Of a stretch of 64,000 bases of DNA, positions 14,101 to 26,580 are shown in pieces. Origin of the DNA: Solenopsis invicta (Eukaryota; Arthropoda; Insecta; Hymenoptera; Formicidae); assembly GCF_016802725.1 (NCBI RefSeq), contig NC_052666.1, positions 31,214,997 to 31,278,996 on the forward strand, written 5' to 3'. A model generated the notes under the pieces. The model worked only from the letters and a program-made list of their open reading frames with translations. It had not been told where the DNA came from and did not search any database. A program made the translations under genes and the position numbers. How positions within the stretch are numbered: the first letter of the stretch is position 1; every line of letters begins with the position of its first letter.

Positions 14101-16356
14101 CAACATAGATAACAATTCATTAAGTTACATTTAATGTATTTTATGTATGCTAACATTAAAAAAAAAAAATGAAACAACTGAACTAATGTTAATTTTTAAT
14201 CAATTTGTGCAGCTGATAATAATGTAAGTATGCAATCTCAGAGTTAATTTCTATATTTTTGTTAAAAAAAAATTATTGTAGAATATTTTAAATTTACTGC
14301 ATATACAGTAATTATTAGAAACGTCAAATATTTTTACAAACTTTATCAAGGTTCCTAAACCGTACCATTGCAAATTTATTACAATGAATGGTATTAACAA
14401 AAGATTGATAATAGTAAAACTAACAATTGATATAAAGAAAAATGTCACTTGGCAAAAATAAATTTAAGTCAGTTTTATTTTCACATTCTTAATTTTCCAT
14501 TCATTCAATAAATTATTAACAAAATAAATATTACTTAATAATTCGCTATATTTTTAATTATTTTAGTTCATAAGTTCGATACTTTTAATTTAGTTCATAA
14601 GGCGGTACGATTTATACGATTAATTGCCTATAAATTGTATCTTTCGAAGCATATTGCAAAAAGATTCATAAATTAATATATTACGATTGAAAAGTTAAAC
14701 AGATAGTTGAAACGCCAAGCTACAATTTCCATTCTTTATTTGCGTCAATATCACCAAGTGAATATTGAGATACAATAAAAAAGTAAGTAGTACGCATTCG
14801 ATAACTCTCTCCTATGAGGTACATACGTTAATAAACGCTATTTACTTTGAAACAAAATTCAATCACAGAAATAAGTTGGTTAGATGTAGATTTTTCGACC
14901 ACATTTTAGGTTAAATAAAGAATTTCATAATTTTTAAATGGAAGCTTAAAATAACAAAATCTTATTTAAGTCAAATAACTATTTTCAATTTAATCTTGTA
15001 ATATATTTGACAGTGTACGCGCAAGAAACTCCCATATTTTTCGTACAACAAAAAAAAATTGCAAATGCAATATCTTTCTCATTAAAATTTTTATTTTAAA
15101 TGTGCATCGTCCATCATAACATTGAAAAAAAAAAAGCTTAAAGTTACGGCCTTAATTACGCGGAAGGTAAATGTAGCGTAAAGGATACAAATAACGGACG
15201 TAAAACCTATTTAAAACGATGTAAAACGACGTGACGATGCGCGTCTTTTTTTTTTTCACGTCCTGCAGCGAGGTATCGTATGAAAAGCTTCAACTTTCCT
15301 CCGCCGTCCTGTGCCAGCTGTCATTACAACGTTACAGCCCCGTAACCGCACCTTTAATGCCTCGATCTCGAGTTTCATTATATAGTTTAATTATGTATGA
15401 ACGACACAGTCTCGAGCGCCAATAAAAAGCGCCTAGCGTACGAGATTACGGACCCGGTCGGAGAATGAAGACTATGAAAATTTAGCATAAGCGCTCGCAC
15501 GAGAGCAGTTTCAACGCGCTCGGACAGCTAGGAATGCGCTGCCGAATGAAATCTAAGATTCACGAAAGATTGGATAACCCGGCGACTTTAATAACCCAAT
15601 TAATTAAGTCCTCTAATCGACTGTTTACGCAGAGATTTAATTGCGAAATTCTCGTGGTACAAAAATATCAAAAATAATTTTCACTCTCATGCAAAATGCG
15701 CGACAGTTCGAATATAAAAATATAAGAATACAGTATACAGTGAATCCACATGCCAGAATAGAACAAAAAATAAAATAAAATTTTTTATTACAAAGTTTTC
15801 TAATATCGTACGTCTTAACACGTCTTAATCACAAAAAAAATTACATGAAATTGAATACTTTTTGTTATAAATGGGTTTATTAAGTTAAGTTAAAAGTTTC
15901 TTGTGACGTATGCACGCAGAAAATTTCGCGGAAGTCTCCCCTGGGAGTCACTATTCTAATTCTACTTCTAATTTAAAAACCGCGGCAACTTTAACGTTGA
16001 ATATTTCAAGATATCGCGGCTTTCGGAGAAGGGCGGCACACCTCGCGGCCCAAAGGCCTAAAGTAATTATCATATTACCGCGAGCGGTGATCGATGGGAT
16101 CCATTTTCCCAGTTTTCCCGCACTTCTATACGCCACGCGTTTACTTTAAATTATATCCTCCCCATTAATTTCTAAAATTGAACCTCCGCGGCCGCGGTCG
16201 CACGCGCCTTTTCCCAGGACTTCGCAACCGCTACCGCGGTATTGTCAGAACAATCTACGTTATAGACGGATATCAGAAATTCTTTCGATGAAGTACCGAG
16301 TATCGTTATTGCTTCGGATGGTATTGGAGATCGCGGGGAGCTCAGAGTTATTCCCT

Positions 16357-16392
16357 CCACCTCTCTCTCCCTCTCTCTCTCTCTTTCTGTCT
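16357..16392 (+). repeat. CT-rich simple repeat (copy at 35798-35833)
   Basis: An imperfect CTCTCT tract of about 36 bases in the CpG-rich intronic patch, repeated identically in the second block. Confidence 0.75.
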
Positions 16393-16971
16393 CACCATCC
16401 CACTGCTCCACCGTGTTTCTGATGGACGTTTCGCGGATTCTTTTCATGAAACCATTACACTCGCCGGGTGGGCCCCACGTGTACACGTAACGATCGCTCG
16501 TTCACGTTATATACAGCCGCAATTGCACCTAGCGCGCCCCGGAAACGCTCGTCGCGAAATAAGTTGTGGGGGTGGGGTGGTTTTCCTAGAGAGTCCCGAT
16601 AATATTTGTCCATTCGACAGCCCTGTCTCGGCGAAATACCGGGATTCCGCGTCGCCTTTTGTGCTCTGTGTCGCGTTTGCGATTTGTTGCCGCCCGTTTG
16701 GGCCGATGTCCCTCGTCGATAACAGTTTGAATTGATTGAAAAACGTTTTGATCGAACATCACGTCGCGTGTGTAAACGCTGGACGATCGCGTTTTATCGC
16801 AAGTTACGTCAAGCGGAAACGCACACATTACGCTGATTCATTACGCGACCATTACGTCTTATTCAGTGTCACTGGTGACACGCTGCTTTTTTTTTTAATC
16901 TTTCTTCCCATCTACGTGACGTTAAACGTCTTGATCGTTAAGCCTACATTTCGTTGAAATAAAACTCCCTT

Positions 16972-18111
16972 GGGTAATTATGCATTATAAGGGATGCCAC
17001 GCCGATGACCTTGATCTTGACATATGTTATAGAGGCAAGAGTACTGATTAACTTTTCCTTATAAATTAATCGGCGCTCTCGTATAGTTTTCGAGATATAC
17101 TTACATGAAACTCATTTTCAAAATTTCATCATTTTTATTATATGACACCTTAATTGTATATGATAGATAGGTCTATAACTGATTTTCACAAATGCAAAAT
17201 AGCATATAAAATAACTTTTCTATTATTCATTTAAATAAGAATGAAACTAAAAAAATGTCAATATGATACAATAATTAATATAAATATTTGAAACAATTTT
17301 TATTAAAAAAAACATTAAAAAAATATTGTCTGTTCATTGAAGTGCAGACCAAGGTTTTTTCAACCATAAATTTATTTCATTTATCGATAACATTTTATGT
17401 ATCGCAACAGTACTGTGTTCAAGAAAGAAATCTTGGACTTTAAAATAAAAAAAGCGCAAGCATAAGCTTCTAATAGTTAATATATGCTGTTCAGAAACAT
17501 AAGCATTTATAACTAAACGGAATAATCCAGCAGATGAAAAAATCGATTTTGCAAACTTAATGTGTCTATTTCTATGTCAACAAAATTTCAACATAGATTA
17601 TAAAAAATAAAAATTAATTAATATTTACTCGCGTGAATTCTATATTGCTATTTTTATCTACTTTTAATTTAATCAATAACTCTACGTGGATTATATAGGA
17701 TAAAAGTCAATGTAAATTTATTCCCATAAAATCCACATTGCTATCTCCTATTTTAATCTCCTCAAATTTCATCAGTAATTCCACGTGGATCAAATGTATT
17801 AAAACTCTACATGGAAGTGTCCACGTAGAATTCATGTGGATATCATGTCGATAAAGTCCTATCTACGTATTCTACATAAAACATGTAGATAGAACGTGGA
17901 ATCTATGTACTTGTTCTCATCGAGCACGCAACAGATCCTTCACGTGAATCTTTACGATAAAATATACATTTACATTGGCAACTATTTTTGTTAATAATTT
18001 TTTTAACAAAGGGCCAGCGCCGGTTCAAATGTTTAGAAGGTTGCTCAAAGTGATGACCTTGACATGTGTCAAGGTTATTGGAGCGACATCCCCTATAATG
18101 CATACTTACCC
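16972..18111. mobile_element. 1.14 kb element with terminal inverted repeats (non-autonomous), copy 1
   Basis: The left end gggtaattatgcattataag, followed by ggatgcc, matches the reverse complement of the right end: gggtaagtatgcattatagg, followed by ggatgtc. Similarity continues inward to a ccttgayc/ccttgac block, about 45 bp in all. The interior is AT-rich and has no transposase ORF. It also contains two diverged tandem units near 17637-17697 and 17740-17797, each ending in ccacgtgg or ctacgtgg motifs. tccct occurs next to both ends, but no clean target-site duplication could be fixed. This is probably a non-autonomous DNA transposon; the superfamily is not assignable. Confidence 0.7.
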
Positions 18112-19998
18112 TCCCTCGAAATTAAACTAAGAGTAAAGTTGTGTTATCTTTTTGCCCTGGAGTAAGTAAAGTGAGAAGACGAGAATTTCGGAACTCTTGG
18201 CGTCATTTTTGTCGAGAAAAAAAATTTTCTTCCGTACTTGGCGGGGCCAAAATATTACGCAAGACATAATTTTCTCTCCCGACGAAAAAGGAAATTAATC
18301 CACGATTCAAGATTTAAAAAAAAGGGAGATACAGTAAGTCTCTCTCGGGTTATTGATTTCGTCTTCCCCGCCATTTCCTCGAAAATTATTGTTACTTTTA
18401 TTATCAGTTACGTGCCTACTTAAGCGTGGAATAGATCCCGTTTTGGAGAAGATTAATTTACCCTCGATAAATTAAAAAGTTTATCGTATTATATCGGTTT
18501 TCGTTGTACTTAAGTTCGGGAGATGAATTTAAGACGTGACAGCTGCGTGATATAATTCCTTTCGAACAACGGCAAAAACTTCTACCAGAGAGAAAGGGAA
18601 AAGCTCAAACGCGGTGGTTAGCGTTCGGGGATTAAATGCCGAAATATCCTGCTGCGCGTAGCGGAATCTCGTCGTGGCTGGTGAGAAGGCGTCCGATCCG
18701 CCGACGAGGGAGGAGGCAATCCCTCGAACTTTCAAGCGGTTTAGTCTAAATCTTAAACAGCACAGGCCGCCTTTGCAACAGCCAGCGCGAGGGTGTAAGA
18801 GCTTTATAAAAGTTGAAATTGAAACGGCGACAGTGGAAGCCTCTTCCCCCTTCGGCCCGGTAACACGGAACGCCGCGTACGAGCCACCCTTTCCGCTCAG
18901 CGTTATCCCATTGCGATTCTAGCTGCGGTGGAATAAATTGGATATACCGACGAGTGCGAGAGCATTGCGGCGCGCGGTGCTTGTTTCCTCTCCCCGAGCA
19001 CGCTCCCGTCGATGTATCCGAATAATCCGCGCGTTAAGCATCGTGACCCTTGCATAAACGGCGTACAATGAAATTAAAGCGATATGCAACTACAGGGAAT
19101 TAAAAGAAAAACACTATAGATAAGTTAACTCCGTTGCAGAAATCAGAAAAAATTATAGAAGGATTGAGGATAATTTACATCCTTACAAAAATATTTCAAC
19201 ATTTTTATGTCTTATATCGATCATTTTTGGCGCAATAATTTTCTATCATTTTTATACCCGTTTCTGACACTCTTAAGTACGCGCAATCGATTGTCAAGAT
19301 ACGCGACGAGTATACGCGAGTGTACATACAAATATTTTTTAGTAGATTGCCTGCATTTTCAATACCCGTTTCTCTGCTGATAAGTGACAAAACGTTAATA
19401 CGTTTCTTTTTTATTCACAAAAAGGGGATCAGTTAAGATACTCCCTTAACTTTAAATATGTAAAGTACTTATTCTCCAATAGTTTATGAGTAATTGGCAC
19501 AACACAATATTCAAGACAGTTACAGTAAAAGAATTCAAGCGCAATCTAATCTTTCTGATGCATTTGTATTTTAATTATTCTTTAATGAATGTGAGTGCTT
19601 GTGAGTACTAAACAAATATTTTGTATTCGTAGCTAAATATACGATTTTCCATTTTACATTTACACAGCACGTACGTACATCACAAAACAACTCATAAATA
19701 TATGTTATTATTACTACGCAAAAAGTAGTAAGCTATACTACGCTTTATATATTTCTTGTACATTTTATCAATTAATATGACCCGGACATGCGAAGCTCTT
19801 TTAGCTTCGCGCTTCACTCAGATTGCATTGGTCATTTTAGTTACTTTAAGTTTTACAAAACGTAAAGTTATTTAGAAAGACAATAGAATTCAATTTTTGT
19901 TGCATACACTTTTTGATATGGTTTTCTACGGTTTGCAGTTTGTTGCGGTTGCATTCGATGGCGCAGATAACTGCAACAGCAACCACGTAACCACTTAA

Positions 19999-20143
19999 CG
20001 CAACCACAGCAAACCGCAACCGCAGCAAACCGCAACCGCAGCAAACCGCAACCGCAGTAAACCGCAACCGCAGCTAACTGCAACCTCAGCTAACCGCAAC
20101 CGCAAAAACCTCAATTGCAGTAAACCATAACCGCGCGCAGTAA
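19999..20143 (+). repeat. 16-bp minisatellite, copy 1
   Basis: The unit gcaaccgcagcaaacc (16 bp) repeats about four times almost perfectly. It is then followed by degenerate units with ctaac, ctcagc and ttgcag variants up to about 20143. The run has a strong C-versus-G strand bias. On the minus strand it reads as GGTTGCGG blocks. It lies within the C-D intron. Confidence 0.85.
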
Positions 20144-20349
20144 ACTACGTGCGCGGTTGCGATACATCGCAATGGGGCACGAATTAATACTATTCGATTA
20201 ATGTGAAACTTAATATAAATCGTTTCTTCGTGCAATGGAAGAGAATTGGAGAAGTCCTAATATTTATATTAAAAAAAAAATTCTTGTATAAATAAAGTAT
20301 ATCCTAAAGTAGAAGTTTAAAATTGAAGTTGAAAATTGAAAAAGGGCAA

Positions 20350-20880
20350 CTCGCGACGGTAGATGGCGAGGAGCAGAGACGTATTCTGCGAGATACATCG
20401 CCGGGGTTCAGGGTTAACGAGTGCACGACGCGACGACTAGAATAATAAGAGCGTTTAATAGAACGGGCGTAGCCGCCCCCGGTGTTTATCTCCGGGGTGC
20501 AGTGACGTTTCCATTTCGCTTCGCCGCCACCCGACCGATGGCGGCGGCGGAGTTTTCGGAGGCAGCTCACGAACGTTTCCCAGCCTTGCGGTTGCGAGAC
20601 CTGTCCACGCGAACTGTTCGCAGCGCGCGGCATAGACGCCGCGTCGCGCCGCCCGGGGAACTAATTCGGGTGCAACCCTCGTTCGGGGATGCGGCGGACG
20701 CGCGACGGCGATCCCCCGGCGCGTTTAACGCGCTTAATATCTCACGATTTCAACCTCGCCGGCATCTCCGGCGATTAACGCATGTTCCTGCAATTACTTA
20801 GCCGGTAACGAACCGCAGAGCACTCTCTCTCCTTCCTTCCCCCCGCGGGCATGCCGCGGACGCAGCGCGGTTCGGTCGAT
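20350..20880. other. CpG-rich intronic patch (copy at 39791-40321)
   Basis: This is the most GC- and CpG-dense stretch of the intron, with many cgcg and gccg motifs against AT-rich surroundings. It contains open frames in several phases, which is expected where stop codons are scarce, and none has a recognisable domain. It may be an unmethylated intronic regulatory element or an alternative promoter. No core promoter motif was fixed. Confidence 0.35.
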
Positions 20881-23725
20881 CAAGAGTAGTTATGCGATAC
20901 AGAAACTAACTGCGGAAACAAGGTTTTTGGTAACTGAAACCGAATTAGCTGCAGTTTGCGTCTAGTTAACAAAAATTTGCATTTGGTCGACGTACAGCTC
21001 CGGCAGCAAATTTGGCTACATCTCCCATCTTCTTGGATGCCAAAACCGCGGAAACGCGGTCGAAAATTCCATTTCCATCGTACTCTCGGTGTACCTTTTA
21101 ATTGACTCGAATGTCTGTCCGCGAGGCTCATCGTTCGCTCGAGATACTAATCAGGCTGACACGCTGCCATGTTATATACAATGCAATATATACATATATC
21201 GATACATTCTGGCACAGTGCGATCGTATTGCGGATTCCGCGCATTGATTACGCCGTTATGTCGTCCCGCAGGCCGCAAACGCCACGCCACTGAATAACTC
21301 CCGCGAACGCCGCGCCGTTCTCTGTTTACACCGTCCTAATGATTAATTCATGCGCGTTACCCCGGATGCAGACCGCGTTCGTTGAGGGCCCCGACTTCTT
21401 GCATGTGCGAGTATGGACGATGTGCAGCGGAATGACTTCGCTAAATTCATTGAGCGTGTGGGCGCTTAATGGCGGAAACTGGAAGCGAGCGCATCTCTTA
21501 TCATTTAATCGAGGCCGTTCTGCGTTGGATGTTTCAGCGTTTCAACAAAATTTCGGGAATTTTGGGCGTCGAAGAAATTTCCGGAACGCCATCGAGAGAT
21601 TTGTATCTTCGTACTAACTGTTGCGACTTTTTTAATATAATTAGCTTCAACTTTTCTAATTATTAGAAAAATAATATTACCTAATTTTTATTTATAAAAT
21701 ATAATTTAATTATTTCATTATATGAAATTGAAGCATTTCCTACAGAAACCATACAAGTTCAAAGGTGTTTTTTATTTTTTTCCTTTTAAATGGAATTTCC
21801 TACTATTGATCAAAGTCTATAACTCTCGTATTTATTATATGAAAAGAGGAAAGTTACCACATTTATACAATAAACGACTCAAAGAAATTTAGGAAATATT
21901 TCATTTCCTAAAAATTCAACTTTTTGGATTGCGAGAATTTCTATATCTATTACAAAGAACACTGCGCTATAAATCAGATTTATTTAAAAAATGGACACTT
22001 GTTTGGTTTTTTTAAGAAACCCTTCAATTATAATTTGAATATCAAATATAATATCAATATAATGCTTATAATTTAAATAATCGTTCATAACAAGAAGCAT
22101 AAATAAAGAGAAAGTTTAAACTACTTGAGAAACATCAAATTAAAGATTTTCGCATTATTTATAGCAACTGGAACTCGTTTACATCAATCGCTGTCCCCTT
22201 CAATCGCAAATTGCTACGAATTTTATTCCTTGGCGCAACGAAACTCTAGACGACGTCGTTAACGCCCGACCGAAGCAATTTTTCCGCGAGATGAAAAGTG
22301 GATGGTCTTCCGATGGTCTTTCCGGGGAGGTGTCGTCCAACGCAACGGTAACGTTCTCGAACTTCTGAACGCGAACGGTAGCTCGACTCCCCTCGGCTAC
22401 TTTCATCGGGCGTTAATCGACCGGCGCGGATTTCGAGATGTGGAAAAAGCGAATTCGCGCGACGGCAACGTGGGTCGGTTCGATCCCTCGACGGAGACCT
22501 CGTTTAATTTATGAACGCGCAATTAAGTCAGTCGCTTCTTGCGCGAGGCGAGGTCAACCGTCGAGAGAGGACTTGCCCTATCTTCTCACTCTCTATCCCT
22601 GAGTGCCCTTCCCGTCTTTCTCTCTTATTCCAAAGCCGATGACGACATCACGCAACTTCCCAGAGCTGTCGCGGAACTCTGCTTTCACTTCGCAAATTAC
22701 TTCCGAGCCATTTCGCACGCTCGCTATCTTTCTGAACGTCGGCCCGGGATGAGAGCGAGTATCTCGCATTTGAGAATTCGTGCCACGAACAGAGTGCATA
22801 TGCGCATACGCGACGACGGTTCTCTTTGTTCGAGAAGTAGAGACGTAGAAAATCGAAAACTCACCTCTTTTTAGAGAGCAAAAGTCTCTGGAATTATGAA
22901 TGAAAAAGAAATTGAACTATAAATCCATTTTACAGAGACTGCATGTAAAATAATGCAGATGGAAATAACATGGATAACAGCCAGGATAAAATACGTAGTC
23001 TTTCACACGTAATTCTTGAATTTGTAACAGTCATCTGTGAGTATCAATGTAGTGTGTTTTTTAATCATAAATCTATAATTTTTTCTAATTCTAATTATTT
23101 TTTATTGGCTAAACTGTTGTCGATAATTATTATAGTGCAATTTACTTTTTAAATTTAATTTAATTTTAAGAAAAAAAATTATACAATTGTTTTCGTTTCA
23201 TTAGAAGAAATTATGCGTCGGCAGCAAATTGATTGAATTTTCACGATCCTCATTCGGAAAAAGAGCTGCGATCGCAAGAAAGTTTACCAAGAAGTGCAAA
23301 TGTAATCTATTTTCTCCAATCGCTAATAGTAGATTATCGACATAGAAGTTTTAAGTAATTGGGCTGATCTGACTTCCGGAAAGAACTTTCCTGTCGAATA
23401 ATTGTGTCGCTTATTCAGATATCCATTTCGTTAATAACGATCTAGAATGCTCGCGCGTCTTTATCCAATCCAAGATTCTTGTTTTCTGCAAAGTTCCCTC
23501 GCACCCAAAGCAGCACATTTTATTTCTAATCTCGGCCAACAATTTATATTTGCGATTATATCACCAAATAGACAGTAGTAAAATTTAAATCGACATGAAT
23601 TTGCTAGAGCACGACAGTCTGCGAAATAGCGAGCCATTCAACTGTCGCGAAAATCAGGTCTCCAAAAATATCGAGAAATTCAGGTACATTGCTTAATTTG
23701 CGGTGTAGATTGCGTTCATACTCAC

Positions 23726-23961
23726 AGATACGAGTCCTCCCGATCCCAGGATACTATCTCCGTCACAACGAAATAGCCGGAGGTGAGGGCGGTGGTGGTC
23801 GGTCTGCCGCTAGTTGCATTCGTAACCAGCACAACGTGTCGCCAATCGCTGCCGTTCTTCTGTTTCTGCGGTAATATTAGAAGGAACGACGTACCGTCCT
23901 CGCTGAATATAGGCGCTTCGAACTGCTCTACCCAGCCGTTTTCCTCGCCATACGAGAGTGC
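23726..23961 (-). CDS. Dpp10: DPP10/DPP6-like exon C (first copy of duplicated block; probable assembly duplicate)
   Basis: This is an exact copy of exon C at 43167-43402, with the same splice sites (CCTAG acceptor, GTGAGTATG donor) and the same 78 codons plus CT. It encodes the ALSYGEENGWVEQFEAP blade with the two sequons. It lies 1500 bp from the exon B copy at 25462, the same spacing as in the other block. It splices in frame to the exon at 6774-6999 through a 16.7 kb intron. The other block copy would join that exon equally well. The two copies cannot be told apart from the coding sequence. Confidence 0.82.
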
Positions 23962-25461
23962 CTAGGAAAAATCAAATGTTCCCCGGTCAGCGAATTACGT
24001 TGTGTCAATTTAATTAAGTCGTTTCGACGTTCGTAAAGAAAAGGTTCCCTACTAACAATAAAATCTTGCCATCGCGTCGATGAGAAATGTTAAGATATCT
24101 AAACCGAATGAGGTCCACACAATTTTCTTAATTTTTTTAAATTTTATTTGGTGATATTGAAATAAACTAAGTGAGAATAAAAACTTTACTTCAATTCAAA
24201 TCACAGAAATAAAATATATTGTATACATGGAAAAGCAAACAAAAAAAATTTTTAACTTTCAGACATTGGGTCTTATTATTATATATTTATGAAGGCCCAA
24301 ATCAAAAGTAAATTAAAAATAACAAAGAAACTAAACTTATCTTTTAAATCAATTTTAAAATAATTATTAAACACAAAAACAAAATCCTTTAGAATTTAGA
24401 CTTTAGTTTCGTTTTAACTAATGTTTTAATTTATGGATTTTTAGCCATTTGAGTTCAATTTTAACTTCTCAAAGTTAGCATTGAAAACCATTATCCTCTA
24501 GTGTAAGTCTAACAAACAAGTAACAAGGGTCATACTAAAAAAATATACTTATTCCAAAAAAATCTACATGTGTATTTGTTAATTTCTATAGTTAAGAAAT
24601 TGAATAACATTTTATTATAATAAACCGTAAAATAATGCATACTCAATAAACTTTACAGCAAATTTTTAGAAAAACGGTTTGTATAAGTTTTTCTTACACT
24701 AGGCGTTGCTGTCGGTTCTAATTCCTCAGCCCCTCTTTACATACTTTTTACTGATATCTTTTAGCATATTCTAGATGTAAAGTGCGTTTTAATTTAAACG
24801 CGGGCGTTTAACTAACCGTCTTCCCTATTCTTAAAACATTAAATCGATAAGTGTACTCTTCACGAGAAAATCTACAGTCAAAGTTTAACAAGTACATTAA
24901 TAAAGTGATTCAGTAAAAACTCGTTTGCTCTTCCTCTTTAAAAACGTAAAAAAAATACACGAATAGTTGAACATCGTAATTACAGTTTCTTAGAGTTGCT
25001 TCTTTTTTCCTCTGTACACATTTTAATTCGCATGTTTGACGTGAGGAAAAAAAAATTGCTTCACAAGAGAAGTATCTCTCGCGTTGCCAAGTTAATTTCA
25101 TGCTTGTAACGCTAGATTAAATTTATCGTAGAATTTTGTAACGCGAAATCTTTACCGATACTTGAAATTTGTAACGTCGAAGTTCCCAGAGGGAACAGTC
25201 GCGAAAGACTCGTGCGAAACTGCGAATTAGCTGAGCCGCGGGCGAGCGAGCACTAATTAAAATACTATTGCCCAACTAAAGGAAGCCCTCTCTCGCCTAA
25301 ATTAAGATTCACGAAAGCTCGGAGAAAGAGAACGAGGTAGAGAAAGAGAGAACGGAATTTCCATAAAGAGTACTATCAAACGAGTCTCTCGCTCGGACGC
25401 TCTGTGCCATATCTAGGAACGTAAAATTGTCTCTCGCGCGCGAAAATGAAGAAATACTTAC
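23962..25461 (-). other. Intron B-C of the DPP-like gene (copy 1; copy 2 at 43403-44902)
   Basis: A 1500 bp phase 0 intron, AT-rich in the middle, with consensus GTAAGT donor and CCTAG acceptor on the minus strand. I see nothing else in it apart from chance ORFs. The copy in the second block has the same length. Confidence 0.8.
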
Positions 25462-25701
25462 TGTCGTGCAATTTGGCAGCAGACTGCCGACGTCGCAAAG
25501 CTGGAAATACGCCCTGTTCTGCACCCGGTTCATCCAAGTCGCGTACACGAGACTGTCCGTGGGGAAGTCCACCGCCGACAGGATCCTTTCGGAGGTAGAC
25601 AGCTCCAGCGGATGTTCGATCTCCACCAAAGTCACGTTACCCAACACCACCATGTCGAGATCAACGCAAAATAGTTTGACTGTTGGATTCGTCGTGCCGC
25701 T
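25462..25701 (-). CDS. Dpp10: DPP10/DPP6-like exon B (first copy of duplicated block; probable assembly duplicate)
   Basis: This is a base-for-base copy of exon B at 44903-45142, with the same acceptor (TTCTAG before AGCGGC) and donor (GTAAGTATT), phase 0 at both ends. The product is the same 80-residue propeller segment with the W-x-x-R-x-Q-N motif. In printed transcript order it follows exon C of the other copy (43167), which ends two bases into a codon. Joining them shifts the frame and meets TGA after 23 further codons. This copy therefore cannot be an extra in-frame exon of one transcript. It is either an assembly duplicate, which I favour, or a skipped exon. Confidence 0.8.
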
Positions 25702-26567
25702 CTAGAACGAGAAGACGGATTTCCCCGTGAAGATGGATCGACATTGAATATAACAAATGGAAAAGTTGCGGGATAATGGACGAAGAAAAGCGCGCGTACC
25801 AGTATAGGAAAGTATACGGTTCAATAGATCCGATAAGCGGGATAGATTCATCGCGCAGAAATATTATTTATATATAAAACATTTCCTTTTTTTTATTTGG
25901 TATAATAAAAGATTTAACAAGGCAATCTTGCAAAATGTCAAACACTGATTTCAGTGAAACTTTATGTACACATAGGTTGCGTAAACAGAGATGGATTTAC
26001 AAAATATCAATTGAGGTAGGAAAAGTTTTAAGATGAAATCAAAGATAGAGCATTTCTTAGTTATATCTCAAAAACTATTCGAGATATCAAAGATGTTTTA
26101 TACAAAATTTTTTATTAAAATTACCTCTACTTATCCATGCCAATAATACTTTTAAAAAATAATTTTCAAATCTTTTTTTTGAAACTTTTTAAAGTTTTTA
26201 AAGTAATAACTTTTTAAAAATACAATTTTTACAATTTTAACTTATATTATCACATTGACTTATGCTTCGGTGGAATAAGGAACGTGAATCACAGTCTAAA
26301 ATGAAATGTCATATAATGCTGGGGATTTTTCTGGCTCTTCGTTTACATATTATTGCGATGAAGATGATTCAAAGCGTGAGCCGAAACATACGTAATTTTA
26401 TAATTCATAAAAATATATAATATATGTAACAATTTATAAATATATTTACGCAGTCGTTATCCGCGCTTGGCTTTTGTTTGCCGTGATTTTTGCAGCAAAA
26501 TATAGTAATTTTTACTACAAAAGCTATTATAAATCAAATTTTTCATTGTTTTCTTCTTTTCTGCTAG
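25702..26567. other. Left part of intron A-B, cut by the N gap
   Basis: AT-rich intronic sequence 5' of exon B on the minus strand. It is identical to 45143-46008. It stops at the gap, whereas the second copy runs on into unique intron. No gene was seen. Confidence 0.8.
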
Positions 26568-26580
26568 NNNNNNNNNNNNN
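26568..26580. other. Assembly gap of 13 N
   Basis: Thirteen N separate the two copies of the 19.4 kb block. The base before the gap corresponds to 46008 in the other copy. The base after it corresponds to 7142. Both gap edges therefore fall inside or at the end of duplicated sequence, as expected when two overlapping contigs are placed end to end. Confidence 0.98.

Larger units (their letters stand above)
7000..23725 (-). other. Large intron C-D of the DPP-like gene (copy 1)
   Basis: This 16.7 kb intron lies between exon D and the nearer exon C copy. No further exon of the gene was recognised in it. AT-rich stretches alternate with CpG-rich patches at about 8100-8690, 11030-11420, 15230-15600, 16000-16960, 18520-19080, 20350-20880, 21040-21620 and 22200-22860. 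These patches carry only short chance ORFs. They may be intronic cis-regulatory DNA. The stretch from 7142 on is duplicated at 26581-43166. Confidence 0.7.
7142..26567 (+). repeat. 19.4 kb duplicated block, copy 1
   Basis: The sequence from 7142 to 26567 recurs in direct orientation at 26581-46008. The offset is 19439 up to about 13925 and 19441 after 14182. Every stretch compared by eye is identical, including the run of ten G near 8394-8403, apart from one patch at 13841-14182. The copy ends exactly at the N run, so its right end is a contig end. It carries the first copies of exons B and C and most of the C-D intron. This is best explained as an unmerged contig overlap. Confidence 0.95.

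Noticed and set aside
20421..20801. 126-codon open frame on the plus strand in the CpG-rich intronic patch
   Set aside because: It starts at a non-ATG codon, is Arg/Ala-rich from composition alone, overlaps other open frames on the opposite strand and shows no domain.
22470..22510. tRNA B-box-like sequence ggttcgatccc
   Set aside because: No A box at the right distance and no cloverleaf can be folded around it.
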